64,000 nt of DNA, taken from contig CM055816.1 in NCBI GenBank assembly GCA_029582265.1, positions 9,487,877-9,551,876 of the forward strand. Direction: 5' to 3'. A model generated the notes under the pieces. That model did no database searches. It saw only the letters and a list, made by a program, of their open reading frames with translations, and had not been told where the DNA came from. This DNA is from Zoroaster sp. YZ-2022. Taxonomy: Eukaryota > Echinodermata > Asteroidea > Forcipulatida > Zoroasteridae. Made by a program: the position numbers and the translations under genes. Of the stretch, positions 12,459 through 23,265 are shown in pieces (within the stretch, counting starts at the first letter, position 1; each line of letters opens with the position of its first letter).

Positions 12459-12708
12459 TTCCCCCCCTTTTCGCCTCGCGAACGTTTTTTTTAAACCACA
12501 GCAACATCGACCGTCCACCTCAAACCATGTTATATTTGTATAATAGCTGCACATGTATCATTTTGCAGAGTTGAAATGACTCAAGAACACCAACATGACC
12601 ACAGATCAGGCATCCCCCATGTGGGCAAAGATGGTATTAATTCTCCGTTGTTCAGGAGGGGACCCCATGACAACATCATCGCGGCGTATACAGCAACAGC
12701 AATAATCA

Positions 12709-12767
12709 TCAGAGATACTCTATTTTTTTCAAAGGTTCCTCATCATCAACTGGGCAGGATGCAGACC
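12709..12767 (-). CDS. Split gene, last coding exon (59 bp)
   Basis: Acceptor TTTTTTTATCGTTTAG, then 18 codons in the phase left by exon f, acidic (CPVDDEEPLKKIEYL), then TGA. No AATAAA was found between here and the gap. Confidence 0.55.
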
Positions 12768-15700
12768 CTAAACGATAAAAAAATACATGTATGAAATTTA
12801 CCAAATTTAGTTTTTAAAAATGCAGCAACCTAACAACAAGGGACGACACATTCATGTTTTCTCTCTTAGCTGAATTTGAGACACTGAGTCAGAATTGAGA
12901 AAGCACAATTTCTGCAGACACTGGCGGGGAGGCCTACAATTAGCTTGACGAGTTATCCAGGAACTTGTTTGGAAAAGGTTGATAACTTAAATAAAGTCTC
13001 GCCTTCATCCAATTTGGCACAAGATATTGTTACTGGGAAGGTACAGCAGTGGTATTGTTATTTGGTAATTTGGGCAAATCTTGGCTTTAACATACTTGTA
13101 TATGCTTGAATCTTGAATCAAGCTGGACCACTGTTGCACCTTCCCTTTAGAAAAGAAATTGAAGCAAAGTTTCACATAACCAAAAAAGATTAACAGAAAG
13201 TATCTGAAGTTCTTAATGCAACAACTATTCACTGTATAATCCAGCCATAATCACGATGACACGATAATATCGAATATCGCGATATTTTTACGCGATTATG
13301 ATATCGAGAACTTTTAAATCATCGAGGATATCGGCAGATCGCGATGAAAAATATATCGCGATGGAAAAATAAACATCGCGATGAAAAAAATTATCGTGAA
13401 GAAAAAAATATATCGCGATTAAACAAAATCCTCGAATTGTCATTTGAATGACCCAGAAATTCCATGGGAAAAAAACTTGGAAGTGCTTTTCGAAGCTTTC
13501 GTGAGAAACAAAAATCGAACTACTTCTGTAGGTAAACCGGACTGTCAGATCACAAAGGAGCCGCCTGACGAGGTTGTTGTTTAATAATCCACCGCCACTC
13601 AAAAGAAATCTATTAAGACTGATTTAAGTGTTGGGAGTTCGAATTTGAGATGGGGTATTTGATCCAACAATGTGGAGACAATGTTTACGTCTACTGTCTA
13701 TCCATGGTGGTCTGTGACTCTGGCTGGCCTATACAGATCAAGTCGATATTATCATACATATTTAAATATATGCAGAATATGGGCGTTACCTTAAAACAGA
13801 TAGTCATGAATTAAATCAAAGCATGGATCAGCAGTGGCTCGTTCAGACCAACGTTGAGAGATTGGTTGCACTATTCTGTTGTACCATACTGGACTCTTGT
13901 CTCGTGTGACAAAACACATACAAGTACTCTTGATAAACCATATGACGTTTATTTAAAATAGTGTGACTACAATCACATTTTCTGAATCACATGGTTTTAT
14001 TCTCCACGGTACTATATGCAGGAATAAACCTAGTCACGTGTTTATACTATGACCCAGTCACATGGAACGCGTGAATCACGTGAACTCGGGCTGATGATTT
14101 GATTGGGACGCACGATGCAGTAACCGTCCCACATAATTATTATGCAAACGATTTGCCAATAGCGATGGGTGCATTTTTGCGACCGTAACCAGAAACATGT
14201 TTGGGCTTTGGTCATTGGTTAAGCGTTTTCGCAAGTTCGGTTGTGCTGCGATGACATCATGGTTCTGACCAAACATAAACCGAACTTTGTGTGATCGGTT
14301 ACGCTTAGTTTCAAGATGGCGGATTGTAAAAAGTGTTAAAACATGATTAAGTGATTGTTTGTACACCAGTATATCTTTCAAGTTACTAGCACTCACGAGT
14401 AAGTTCTATTTTGAGAAACGTTGATGACTGAACATGTCACAAACTGAAAACAATTGTCTGGTTACGTTCGCATTTTCGCGTAGCTGTGCCGTTTTGTTTC
14501 TGGTTAATTAGGGTAGCGAAAACCCGCCCCATATGTTGCACTCGTGAACGGCGCAATTGCACGTGTCTCACGGTAGCACTGGCAATTTGTTGTGACGCTT
14601 GTAGACGGGTACATCCCTGTCATTACCGGCTTTAAAGCACTCATGCGTGAAAACACAAATAATCGCGATATTATCGAATATCGCGATATATGTTGACGAT
14701 ATATCGTTGAATGAAAAAATCGATATCGCCCAAGCCTAATAATCACAGTGTTATATCAACTTAAATAAGGCAGTTTAATCTATTCATGTTACGGTTGTGT
14801 CTATTTGGTCCATCGTGGAGTGTCGTGGCCGAGCGGTCTAGCTTACCGGACTCAAGTTCTGGTGTTAGCAGCAGAATGTGGGTTCGAATCCAGCCGTGAC
14901 ACTTGTGGCCAATCGAACATGACACTTAACCATAATTGCTTCTCTCCACCCAAGGGTTAAATGGGTACCTGTGAGGGCAGAGTTGGTTGATTAGCCCTAT
15001 ATGCGCTGTAATGGCGCAATTGAGCTCTATACTCCCAGGGAGCTGAGATGGTTTCAGGAATGATTTATGAGCCTTATATGACCAGGGTAATGATATAATG
15101 CGCCCATGAGCACCACTCAGTTGGTGGATACATGCACTATATAAGTCCACATTATTATTATTATTATGATCACAGCATGCAATAGCTCTATGATCACAGT
15201 GCAGCTGATAAAGAGGAAATTGATGCAGAGTTGATGTAAAGAACGTTTTTTTTCTTGGGTAAATGTTTAACACAAACTGTTGACATCAATGCGATTCAAA
15301 GGACCAGGACAACATTTCTGGATTTCAGCAATATTTGTTAAAAATACTAATATTCCCAAAACATCCACAAAAGTTAGATATTTAAAACTGTTCGTCAATT
15401 AACACTATATTTTTGAGATATTGTACCCTGATGATGGAATTATTCACATGGATTCCTACCATTTTAGCTCCCAAAGGTGGCAGCAAACTGGCTAAACCCA
15501 ACAAATTGGCTGTTACCCAAACAACTGAAAACCTCAGTTTTATTCAAACAATGTTTGGATTTACCATAAATTATTCATTTTAATGGTGAAATTAACATTA
15601 ATTTGATAATTTCTTTAAGAAACAAAAAAATCATAACAGCACATGGTATAACAACTTCTTGGTTTATAAGTTTTGAGACTTCTTGGTTGACTTCATTTCT

Positions 15701-18700
15701 GTTACCTTACTATGCACTTACTACAGGGGATCCATAAGTTATTGAAATAAACTGCTGAAATAATTCAAAATCAAAATGTGAAAAATGGTATTACCTGTAG
15801 AAGAGTTGCAGCAGCCTATTGATGATGACTGCACAGCTGGTTTTTGCTTACCAACAGGGTTGGATGCAGATCCCAAGGTAGCTTCCCTTCTGAAAAATAT
15901 AACATTACAGAATTATGTGTTAAATGACAGTGCTGCGATAGCACTTTATTTAGTCACATTCAAAATGTTTCATATGTTTCGGAAGATATAATTTCTCGCG
16001 CTAACAAATATTGAAAAGTTGGATTAGAAACAACCCACTGTTATGATGTGAAATATGTAAACCACTTATTATCTGATGTTCCATCTATGGTATTCATTAT
16101 TTGCCCACTGATGTTATCTCTCTGATTGCCAAGGGACACTGGTACATATTTTGGTTAATATCATTTTGGTTAAAAAACATACAATGGCTCTTCTTGCAAT
16201 AATGTTTTATTTGAAAAATTCCCGTCATTAGTGGCGCTGCCTTGTTTTCCTATTTATCATGTTTTTTCACAGTTTTTGTATTTTGTTGCATACCAACAGT
16301 ACAATCATTATAAGTGAGTCATATGATACAGAGTTTCCAGCATTGAAGAACAGTACATATACTTCATTCTCTATGGACATTATTGTTTATACTGAGGGTG
16401 AATCCAAACAAAATGCTGTCAATATCATGTACATGTAATACTCAATGTTGTGTAGTATATCAGTATCCAGTACATAAACCCCATGCTAATTTCATTTAGA
16501 CTACTCACATGTACCTCTGCATGGTTGTTCCTTTAAATCCATTCTTCTACCTGAACAAGAAGTTAAGACAGAAGCTTAAATAACTGACCAAGCATAATGA
16601 AAACTCTTGAACACAAATACTGGTTACCCAGTAGTGGGGACCACACACAAGTCCCATAGATGGTGAATTGTGGGACAAAAAAAAAATGATGTGGACAGAA
16701 AGAAGTCCCCATTTAGCCTTTTAAATCCTCTCTCAATAGGAAAATGTCTGCACACGGCATGGTGTAGGCCCAGGGCAGAGAGTTATGCTTTATGGATGAA
16801 CCAAGGATATATTGTACATGGTTTCAAGTATCATCCAAGGACAAAATGATAAAAGAGACAATATGTCCTCATTAATCTTTGTTCTCAGACGTCCTAGGAA
16901 CACAATCTTGCATAGCCAAGGACATTTACTGCCCCATTATTGTTGGACTTTTGAAGCTTAATCTTCATTGAGTTGTACAAAGAGCTTCTATAAGGACTCT
17001 GAGAACAAATAACTGATGAAGGACCTATTATTCTTTTGTTATGTCATGGATCATACTCTAATACATGTGTATTATTGATAACCAAGGACCTCTATTGTAC
17101 CCATTGTTGTTGTAATAACTTTCCAAACAATTATCCATTGGCTTGTGGATACTTTAAACAATACAGAACAGGTGTTATAGTGGGATCCTCATCACATTAG
17201 TATGGCCAAATCATTTTCGGTTTCTGGTCTTCGCGTGTCACATCAGACCCGTGAGTCAGCTTTTTTATTTTTTATTTATTTTTTCTATTCTTTGTTTTGC
17301 TATAAAACTGTTCAGCTCAGCCAAAATTGCTGGATTGATTAGTTTCTGTGTTTACGACATAGGGTATGAACTTTTGCCGATATGTATTTGGCTATAAAGG
17401 AACAGACAAGTCTCCCCTCAAATGTATTCTTGTTAGACAAGAAATCTTCAAACTGACTAGAAGTACTAACTTCATTAGTTATCTTTTGTATAATTTTGTA
17501 ATTTGTAATTACCAAAGATGTACCTTCCCTTTAGTATGTGCATTGCACCGAGAACAAACTTTAAAGATCACCAAAGTTTGTTTTATAAGAATAATTAAGG
17601 AAAGTAATTATAGTGAATCTATGGTTGGCAAAGAAAGCCTTTGAGAAACATTTGTTGTTATTTATTAACAAATTGGGTATTTTAAATGGTTTTATCTTAG
17701 AAAAATGACATGCATAAAATAGAAAATGTTTTCAGATCCATCATTTTAAGTACATACCTTTTGCTTGGATCCATCAAATCATCAGGTGGATATGTCCGTC
17801 TTGGAGACAGCAATGTATTATCTATGAGTCCTGTTGAGGTGGAATGAAATGTATAGCTTCACATAATCAGTACTCACATACAAACTTATTATTTTCTCAT
17901 CACTACTTACAGTACATGTATCAGCAATGGTGATGTATTTTTCAAGAATACCAAAGTGTATATAGGGCTTTATAATATGCGACTCGAGTTGGACTTGAGT
18001 TAAAGTCTGATTCATACAAGTCTGCTAGTAAGCACAGGTACACAGCATACGTACATGTAGATGTACAAAACCAGGTCACCTGTAAAAATAATAGATTTAT
18101 TAACAAAAGATAAAAATCAAAGACTGCTTGAAAATACAAAGGGTCAAGTCCACAGATACGGCAAACTTTCCGCCCGCCCCCCAGCAACTCACCCCTTGAC
18201 AAACTCGCCCACTATAATAAATAAATATTAAAAAGTTGACAGGAACAAACTTCCCTACTAGCGTCAATGGCAACTGTTAAGGGTTTTTCTAGTGATGTGA
18301 TAGATGATATTCATGTGACTTTAACATGTTGTAATTGGTGGCAGATCGGGAAGCAACATTATATGAATGTGTTTATCACGTCACATAAACCACATACCAT
18401 AAAAATATGCATAAGTTTACTCATCTATTTCCATTCCTGACCTTCACTATGACACAACAGAAGCATCCTAATGTTGAGTAGCATATAGTCAAGGTTCACG
18501 CAGCAACCCCAAAACACAATGTCCAAAAAGCTACATGCCTTTACAGTCTGTTCTGTGGACGCTACTACTGAATTATTCATAAACCTCCGTAGTACATGTA
18601 TGGTTAATTTATGTTTGAAAATTTATTTAAACCTCTCACCATAGGCATAGTGTTGGGATCATCTATATTTAATTATATAATATCATAATAACATTAACAT

Positions 18701-21700
18701 TTCTCTAACAAATCGTTATAGAATTATAAAAGACCCCAGAACATTATTGAATATTACATGAACACAAAGGATAAACTTTTGCACTTGACACTTGATAGTT
18801 TCATTTTTACCAATGTGACATTGGGCAAAGGAGATTGACTGCTTTGAAATAAACAATGACCTTTAACCCTAAATAACCCCTACAGGTATTTCCCAGACAC
18901 ACTGCTGAAGGCAACACGATGCAACAACAGAAAAGTGTGCAGGCTGCTGAATGCAACAAGCTCCATCAGCTAGAACAATGGTTTCTTTTGTTCTCTGTTG
19001 AGGGCAACAAGATGCAACATTTTACAGTTGTTGCTTGAGTATGGTTAGGGTTAATGAAAAAGAGAAATAAGAGAGTTACACTAATGGTACATAATAAAAA
19101 TGGCATCAAGCTTTCATTAAAAAATAATAATAAAAATAATAATAACAGTAATAATGGCTCAAACTACATTAACCCTCCTATAGGTTTAACAATCAAAGAC
19201 ACTCAAAATTTGTATGCAACTCCCAACCCATTGACTTTGTGCAGTGCACTCAAATAAATGCAAGGACATGTGGCTGTGGTAGGAGGTCAAACCAAAACCA
19301 CTCGACTGTAACTTATGCAGTACAATGTACATTAACACAGCTCTGTGTGACTCTGCATATAACTTGTAAGACATACACAAGTGTGTTTGACTTTGCCACT
19401 ATCTCCAGCACTCTTATACACATGTGTGAACAATTGGCAATGCAACCAAAAATACCAAAGTGACTGTCTGTGGGTGCGGTGCTTACTGGGCCAAATTTCA
19501 GCCTGGGCATAGGAGGGTTAATGACTTAAACTACAATTTAATACTTACATTTTTAAGTCCACAAAACGTTAGCTGGTCAAGGGCACTTTGTTTCACCTCT
19601 TTGAATTGCTTTAGTTCCATGTATGGCTTTATTTTCTATTAAGAAAACAAACAAATGTACTGGGTATTTAAACTGGAAAGCTGGACTTTGATATTTGTCA
19701 ACTCTTCAATGAGAGTAGATTCCATTTATTTGATGGCAAGATGAATTGCAACAAATTTCAGTTGTAGATACACAATACAAATATGCAGAGTGGTGTGCCC
19801 ACTTTTACACAGCCATGTAAAGTCATTACCTTGCAGTTTAGTTTCAGGCCATGTGCTATCATTGATCATTCAACCATAGCCAGTGGATTTGCTAGCATGT
19901 CAACACTGGCAAACAAATTATTTAAAATGTACGATGAGCCAACAAATGAAAAACAAGTTGACAAAATTACATTTTGTGAGATTCCCATGAAACTACCATA
20001 ATGTGAGGTACATGTACTGCTTTTTAAACAAATTTACCTTCAGTCTCTGGGGCAACTAATCCAGTACAGACAATTATGCAACATGTCACATACAACATTA
20101 TGTTACATGTACATACTTTCTGTACCATGTTGTCCATGAAAGTTTGAATGATTTCTCCCTTCAAAGACCTTTATGAGACACACACGCCCCTCGATAATCA
20201 AGCAAAAAATCCCGTCTTTGAAAGACTTTGTAGTGATGAAGACACCATGCACTGTACATGTAGAAATAAAATTATCACATTCCATCAGCTAGTATCATTT
20301 TATTTTAGAGATGTGGATTAAAAACCCTCCTACATGTATGTTCCACAAAATTCCACAAATTAGCCCATCTGTTACATGTGTGTTTTAATTGCATGCGTTC
20401 CACGATGTTTTGCATACTATTTTTTTCAGTGGCATATCAGTACCACAAAGTTCCACTGTGCAAAACCTAAGTCCTCGTACTGGTCACCTACTGAGTATTC
20501 CACAGAGTACTGCATGGTACTATGTGGAACTGGCTACTATGCATACATGTATACTGGACATGTTGTTTGTTTTTCAGAGGCCATGGTACTATGTGGAACT
20601 GTCCTGCTAGGCTGACATTATAATCTGTTTTTTTGTTTGCTTAGGGTCTTACTGGCAACAATTTATTGTCTATTCAAGGTAGTATGTGGAATAAATAAGT
20701 TTTTTTCACACACATTGTACTTGTTTTCCCTCAACTCTTGTACAGTGTTTTTGTTTTGTTTTTTGGTGGACTCAGATTCTTTCCATTATAATTCCACAAC
20801 CAAATTTCCACATTTTTCTCTGCCAAGATATTCTTCAAAATTCCACAATCTGCTGTGGTATTAGGTGGAACCTAACTACATTGTCAGAGTAGTACACATT
20901 CTTCAAAATTCCACACAAGTAGAATTCTGTGGAATTTTGTGGAATAAATCAGTTCTGTATAAAAGTGCACTGACAGTAGGAGGGTTTTAATTAATCAACT
21001 TTTGCCTACATGTAATTACCGTGCGACTTCAAACATACTATACATGTACATGTATGTATCTCTTGTCATGCAGTACGTAAAGAGATTTTATATCATTTTA
21101 AAGGTCTTTTCTAGCCCAATCTTTTACTCACACTTTTGAACACACTTTCATAAAAAAAAACATAATCAAAATTTTGGCAATGTTTGACCAACACTAGTTT
21201 CATCCAACACTACTCCACATCAGATCATAGGAACAACTTCAGTAAATTCGATGATGGATGGGTACTTCACAGTTTTTTAAATGGTGCAACAAGATGATGA
21301 CGTGTGGTCATGTAAAATCAGTAAGAATTACAGGGGCAGTATTGTCACGATCAACAGGGCATGGAATCGGAATGTTAGTTATAGATTAACACAGTGACAG
21401 CCATTATAACCCACATGATATGGTCATATTACCGTTGCTGCTGCATAAATGAGCCAATAACTTTCAGTCACTGTGTTCATCTTAGACTAGCACACCGATT
21501 ATTTGCCCCGTCAAAAGTCTGGTCTTATCGTGACAATAAGTGCCCTTTTAAGTCTGTGACATTCTAGGTTGGACAATATTTCGCCCCTAAAATGGAATAT
21601 CAGAAATATGTGAAAAGTGGCAATTTTCAGTCTTGAGCCTCTTGTACGTCTGAACATACAATGATTCACCTTTAATTTAAAAAAATACAAGACAATGCTT

Positions 21701-22207
21701 TTTACCAGTCAAATGCTTGACTCATTTTGACCTGTAAATGTACTTACTACAAGTAAGGTTTAACAGTGTTCGACTGTTAAGTGCAGCTAGATATACATGT
21801 ACATGTACATGTACATTGGCAAGTATACATGTACATGTACAGTGTATATCAAGATTTTTGACTGATTTTGACCCTTGCAGTCACACAAGGGTTATATGCA
21901 AGAATCAAAATAATGTTTTATACTGCAGTGCCTACTTAAAGATGGTTGTCTTTTATTTGTTATTGTAATTCATTGATTTATTGCCTACCCCTCCCACAGG
22001 ATGTTAGTGCAAGAAAACCCATCTCCCCCATGTACCCTAATTGAAGCACCTAAGGCTACAATTATACATGTATAATCAACTGGTCACTTACAAATGAAAT
22101 TACAAGTTTGTTGTTTCAGTGAAGGATTCTCTTGTAAAATGCTGAATCTTATTAAATGCAAGATCATATGCATGGATGTCTTGAGCAGTTTTTTGAGATG
22201 CACAGAA
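12709..22207 (-). CDS. Split host gene, unrecognised protein, 3' part
   Basis: I assembled this gene from splice signals; no continuous ORF shows it. In transcript order the coding exons are 22207-22092, 20251-20117, 19855-19830, 19635-19549, 18211-18193, 17830-17758, 15889-15795 and 12767-12709. Every junction is AG/GT and phases match through the whole chain, ending at a TGA at 12711-12709. The visible part encodes about 202 residues. Landmarks in order: SVHLKKLLKTSMHM, HGVFITTKSFKDG, KIKPYMELKQFKEV, LLSPRRTYPPDDLMDPSK, a Ser-rich stretch, and a charged C-terminus PVDDEEPLKKIEYL. It has no signal peptide, membrane segment or catalytic motif I recognise. The first part is mixed alpha/beta-like and the last ~70 residues look disordered. 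The 5' exons lie above 22207 and were not found. The microexon is the weakest link. I do not recognise the family. Confidence 0.6.
13240..13425. repeat. CGATA/TCGCGAT-rich tract
   Basis: Dense repeats of ATATCGCGAT and ATCGCGATGAAAAA, many self-complementary. A matching tract at 14660-14740 ends with GATATCGCCCAAGCC, which resembles DNA-transposon termini. It is unclear whether the two tracts bound one element. They lie in the last intron of the split gene. Confidence 0.5.
13426..14659. other. Intronic, no exon seen between the CGATA tracts
   Basis: Possibly the interior of a non-autonomous DNA transposon bounded by the two CGATA-rich tracts. Reading frames of 80-106 codons on the minus strand show no recognisable domain. 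Confidence 0.35.
14660..14740. repeat. CGATA-rich tract, second copy
   Basis: Contains CGATATTATCGAATATCGCG and GACGATATATCG, followed by a TCGATATCGCCCAAGCC terminus. See 13240-13425. A third short tract of the same flavour is at 51430-51515. Confidence 0.5.
14817..15168 (+). mobile_element. Best-preserved tRNA-Leu-headed SINE
   Basis: Positions 14817-14902 look like a tRNA-Leu: near-pairing acceptor ends GTGTCGTG / GTGACAC, box A TGGCCGAGCGGTCT, anticodon arm CCGGACTCAAGTTCTGG with CAA at the anticodon position, a long variable arm, and box B GGGTTCGAATCC. A ~240-bp body follows and ends GGTGGATACATGCACTATAT and (ATT)n at 15150-15168. Other copies: 300-600, 1812-1866, 6850-7030, 7413-7716, 49873-50075. 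RNA polymerase III transcription from the internal boxes is expected for such elements. It lies in the last intron of the split gene. Confidence 0.85.
15169..15794. other. Intronic sequence, no exon seen
   Basis: AT-rich, without splice-bounded open frames that I could find. Confidence 0.45.
15795..15889 (-). CDS. Split gene, exon f (95 bp)
   Basis: Acceptor ATATTTTTCAG and donor GTAATA. One frame is open for 31 codons, Ser/Ala/Pro-rich (REATLGSASNPVGKQKPAV, then QSSSIGCCNSST). Phases match both neighbours. Confidence 0.65.
15890..16863. other. Intronic sequence, no exon seen
   Basis: AT-rich intron of the split gene, with several TACATGTA-type palindromes and no supported coding segment. 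Confidence 0.45.
16864..17025. mobile_element. Inverted-repeat element, 162 bp
   Basis: The arms at 16864-16897 and 16991-17025 are mutual reverse complements around TTGTTCTCAGA and GTCCT. A related direct block (CCAAGGAC..TACTGCCCCATTATTG) recurs just outside at 17087. No coding capacity; MITE-like, inside an intron. Confidence 0.6.
17026..17757. other. Intronic sequence, no exon seen
   Basis: The 92-codon plus-strand frame at 17366-17644 is antisense to the gene, has no known domain and is probably chance. Confidence 0.4.
17758..17830 (-). CDS. Split gene, exon e (73 bp)
   Basis: Acceptor TTCCACCTCAACAG and donor GTATGT. One open frame gives LIDNTLLSPRRTYPPDDLMD and on; it needs one base from the previous exon and leaves two, which fits the next exon. 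Confidence 0.65.
18193..18211 (-). CDS. Split gene, candidate microexon (19 bp)
   Basis: Lies between acceptor TATTTATTATAG and donor GTGAGT. Its length (1 mod 3) is what is needed to join exon d (phase 0) to the next exon. It would encode WASLSR. An alternative, 17911-18021 (CTAGCAG / GTAAGT, 37 open codons including HIIKPYIHFGILEKYITIAD), looks more protein-like but does not fix the phase. It may be an alternative exon or need another small exon. Confidence 0.35.
18867..19050. mobile_element. TTAA-flanked MITE, 184 bp, piggyBac-like
   Basis: CCCTAA at the left and TTAGGG at the right are each flanked by TTAA (18863-18866 and 19051-19054). TTAA target duplications with CCCT-type ends are the hallmark of the piggyBac superfamily. 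The interior holds direct repeats of GGCAACA.GATGCAACA. No coding frame. Confidence 0.55.
19173..19517. mobile_element. TTAA-flanked MITE, 345 bp, piggyBac-like
   Basis: CCCTCCTAT and its complement ATAGGAGGG sit at the ends, with TTAA at 19169-19172 and 19518-19521. Terminal repeats are only about 9 bp. It ends about 30 bp from the splice donor of exon d of the split gene. Confidence 0.65.
19549..19635 (-). CDS. Split gene, exon d (87 bp)
   Basis: Strong acceptor TTTCTTAATAG and consensus donor GTAAGT bound 29 complete codons (KIKPYMELKQFKEVKQSALD and on). The TTAA-flanked MITE at 19173-19517 lies only about 30 bp past its donor. Confidence 0.7.
19830..19855 (-). CDS. Split gene, exon c (26 bp)
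   Basis: A small exon between GATAG and GTAATG. Its length of 26 exactly restores phase zero between exons b and d. It encodes HGLKLNCK. Accepted mainly for phase, so moderate confidence. Confidence 0.45.
20117..20251 (-). CDS. Split gene, exon b (135 bp)
   Basis: Acceptor TTCTACATGTACAG and donor GTATGT. One frame only is open: 44 whole codons, two bases at the start and one at the end. The encoded stretch includes IFCLIIEGRVCLIKVFEGR, with alternating hydrophobic residues like beta strands. Confidence 0.6.
20325..20984. mobile_element. Related MITE, about 660 bp, CCCTCCTAC ends
   Basis: Termini CCCTCCTAC and GTAGGAGGG share eight of nine bases with the element at 19173-19517. TTAA occurs within 3-6 bp outside both ends (20318, 20991). 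The interior contains roughly fifteen TTCCAC/GTGGAA motifs in both orientations. No protein-like frame. It is intronic to the split gene. Confidence 0.55.
21331..21548. mobile_element. Palindromic MITE, about 218 bp
   Basis: GGGGCAGTATTGTCACGAT at the left pairs with ATCGTGACAATAAGTGCCC at the right. Pairing continues inward through AGGGCATGGAATCGG / CCGATTATTTGCCC and ACACAGTGACAG / CAGTCACTGTGT. Confidence 0.7.
21780..21845. repeat. (TACATG)n microsatellite
   Basis: ATACATGTACATGTACATGT and a second run after GGCAAG. It is the longest of many TACATGTA palindromes scattered between 16 and 25 kb. Confidence 0.8.
22092..22207 (-). CDS. Split gene, exon a (116 bp)
   Basis: Acceptor ACCACAG before 22207 and donor GTAAGT after 22092. 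Only one frame is open as far as that donor; it starts by completing a codon with one base and leaves one base. A second frame is open until a TAA 14 bases before the donor, so the frame choice rests on phase agreement with the next exon. Confidence 0.5.
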
Positions 22208-23114
22208 CTGTGGTCATCAACACAATGATGCGGGTATAATGACTCACCCCAAACTGTAAAAGTTTATGGGGGCACAGAAAATAAATGTACCCAAGGAAAA
22301 AACAGTTCAATCATGCTTCATGTGAAGAAGTGATGGGTTCATTCGCTGAATTAAAGGAATAGCTCAAAGGGTAACACAGAGACTAGTTGTACAGACAATG
22401 GTATTGATGTTATTTACTGGGTGTGACTGGGTTACTACGTGTTGTAGTCAAAATAGAGGAAATCTTGAGTTTACTAAAATGTACAGGTTTGTACACTGAG
22501 GAATAAGATTATTGATATCATATTTTCTTGATAATATCATAGTTTCTTATCTCAAGTAGCACTTTGTTTGATTTTAATTATTTTTTAACGGTTTGATTTT
22601 TGGGTGCAGTAATTTTGTATTTATTTTGTGTTTTTAATTTTACGCTGGAGTCAAGGGTGCCTGTGTATGTACGACTACCTTGGCCGACACAAACCAATTT
22701 ATAATAATTATTATTTTTAATCTATTGTGGGTTTGCCCACGGTTTGACCAGCGCTTAATTTGTTTTTTAAATACATTGAAATTAATGTATCTGCAATTTC
22801 CCCTTTTTTAGAAGGAAAAAAAAATGATTGGTCGTCGCACATGGGGATCAGAAATCAGCTGTGTAGTTTCCGCAGAAAAAATGTATTATTTTGTTAATTA
22901 TTAAAATGTTCTATTTATAATTTAACTGATTTCTTAATAATTTTCTCCATAATGTTGCTATAAAACATAAAAATCTCTTGCCGATCACCTTTCTCTTGTG
23001 CACAAACATGTGCGTTTGTTTACAACTTTTTTCCAAAAGCCCAACCCCCATAATTCATTGCGTGCTCAATTCCGATAAGGCTTATTGCTGACCACACTGC
23101 TGATTGTGAGACTT
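22208..23114. other. No further exon identified
   Basis: Upstream exons of the split gene should lie here or beyond, but I found no splice-bounded open segment that I could defend. Confidence 0.4.
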
Positions 23115-23257
23115 AAAGGTCCTATGAAATGGTAATTTTTCACATGACATTTTTGGGGCTTATTTTTTTACGATGTTTTAAAATTGCATTTATACTAGGT
23201 TAATGTGTGCATATTTTACAGTTTACACTGGAAAAAATGTCTAACTCATAGGACCTT
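23115..23257. mobile_element. Small MITE with AAAGGTCCTATGA ends
   Basis: AAGGTCCTATGA at the left and TCATAGGACCTT at the right are exact reverse complements over 12 bases around a ~120-bp AT-rich core. Confidence 0.7.
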
Positions 23258-23265
23258 CAAACAGC

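Noticed and set aside
11908..12574. Long frames of ~200 codons on both strands
   Set aside because: They run through the 500-N gap; almost all codons are unknown. The same applies to frames across 37336-37835 and 53500-53999.
14817..14902. Functional tRNA-Leu gene
   Set aside because: The acceptor stem is imperfect and the sequence continues into a body and ATT tail shared with other copies, so it is a SINE head.
17366..17644. 92-codon plus-strand gene
   Set aside because: No domain, no splice context, and it lies within an intron of the minus-strand gene.
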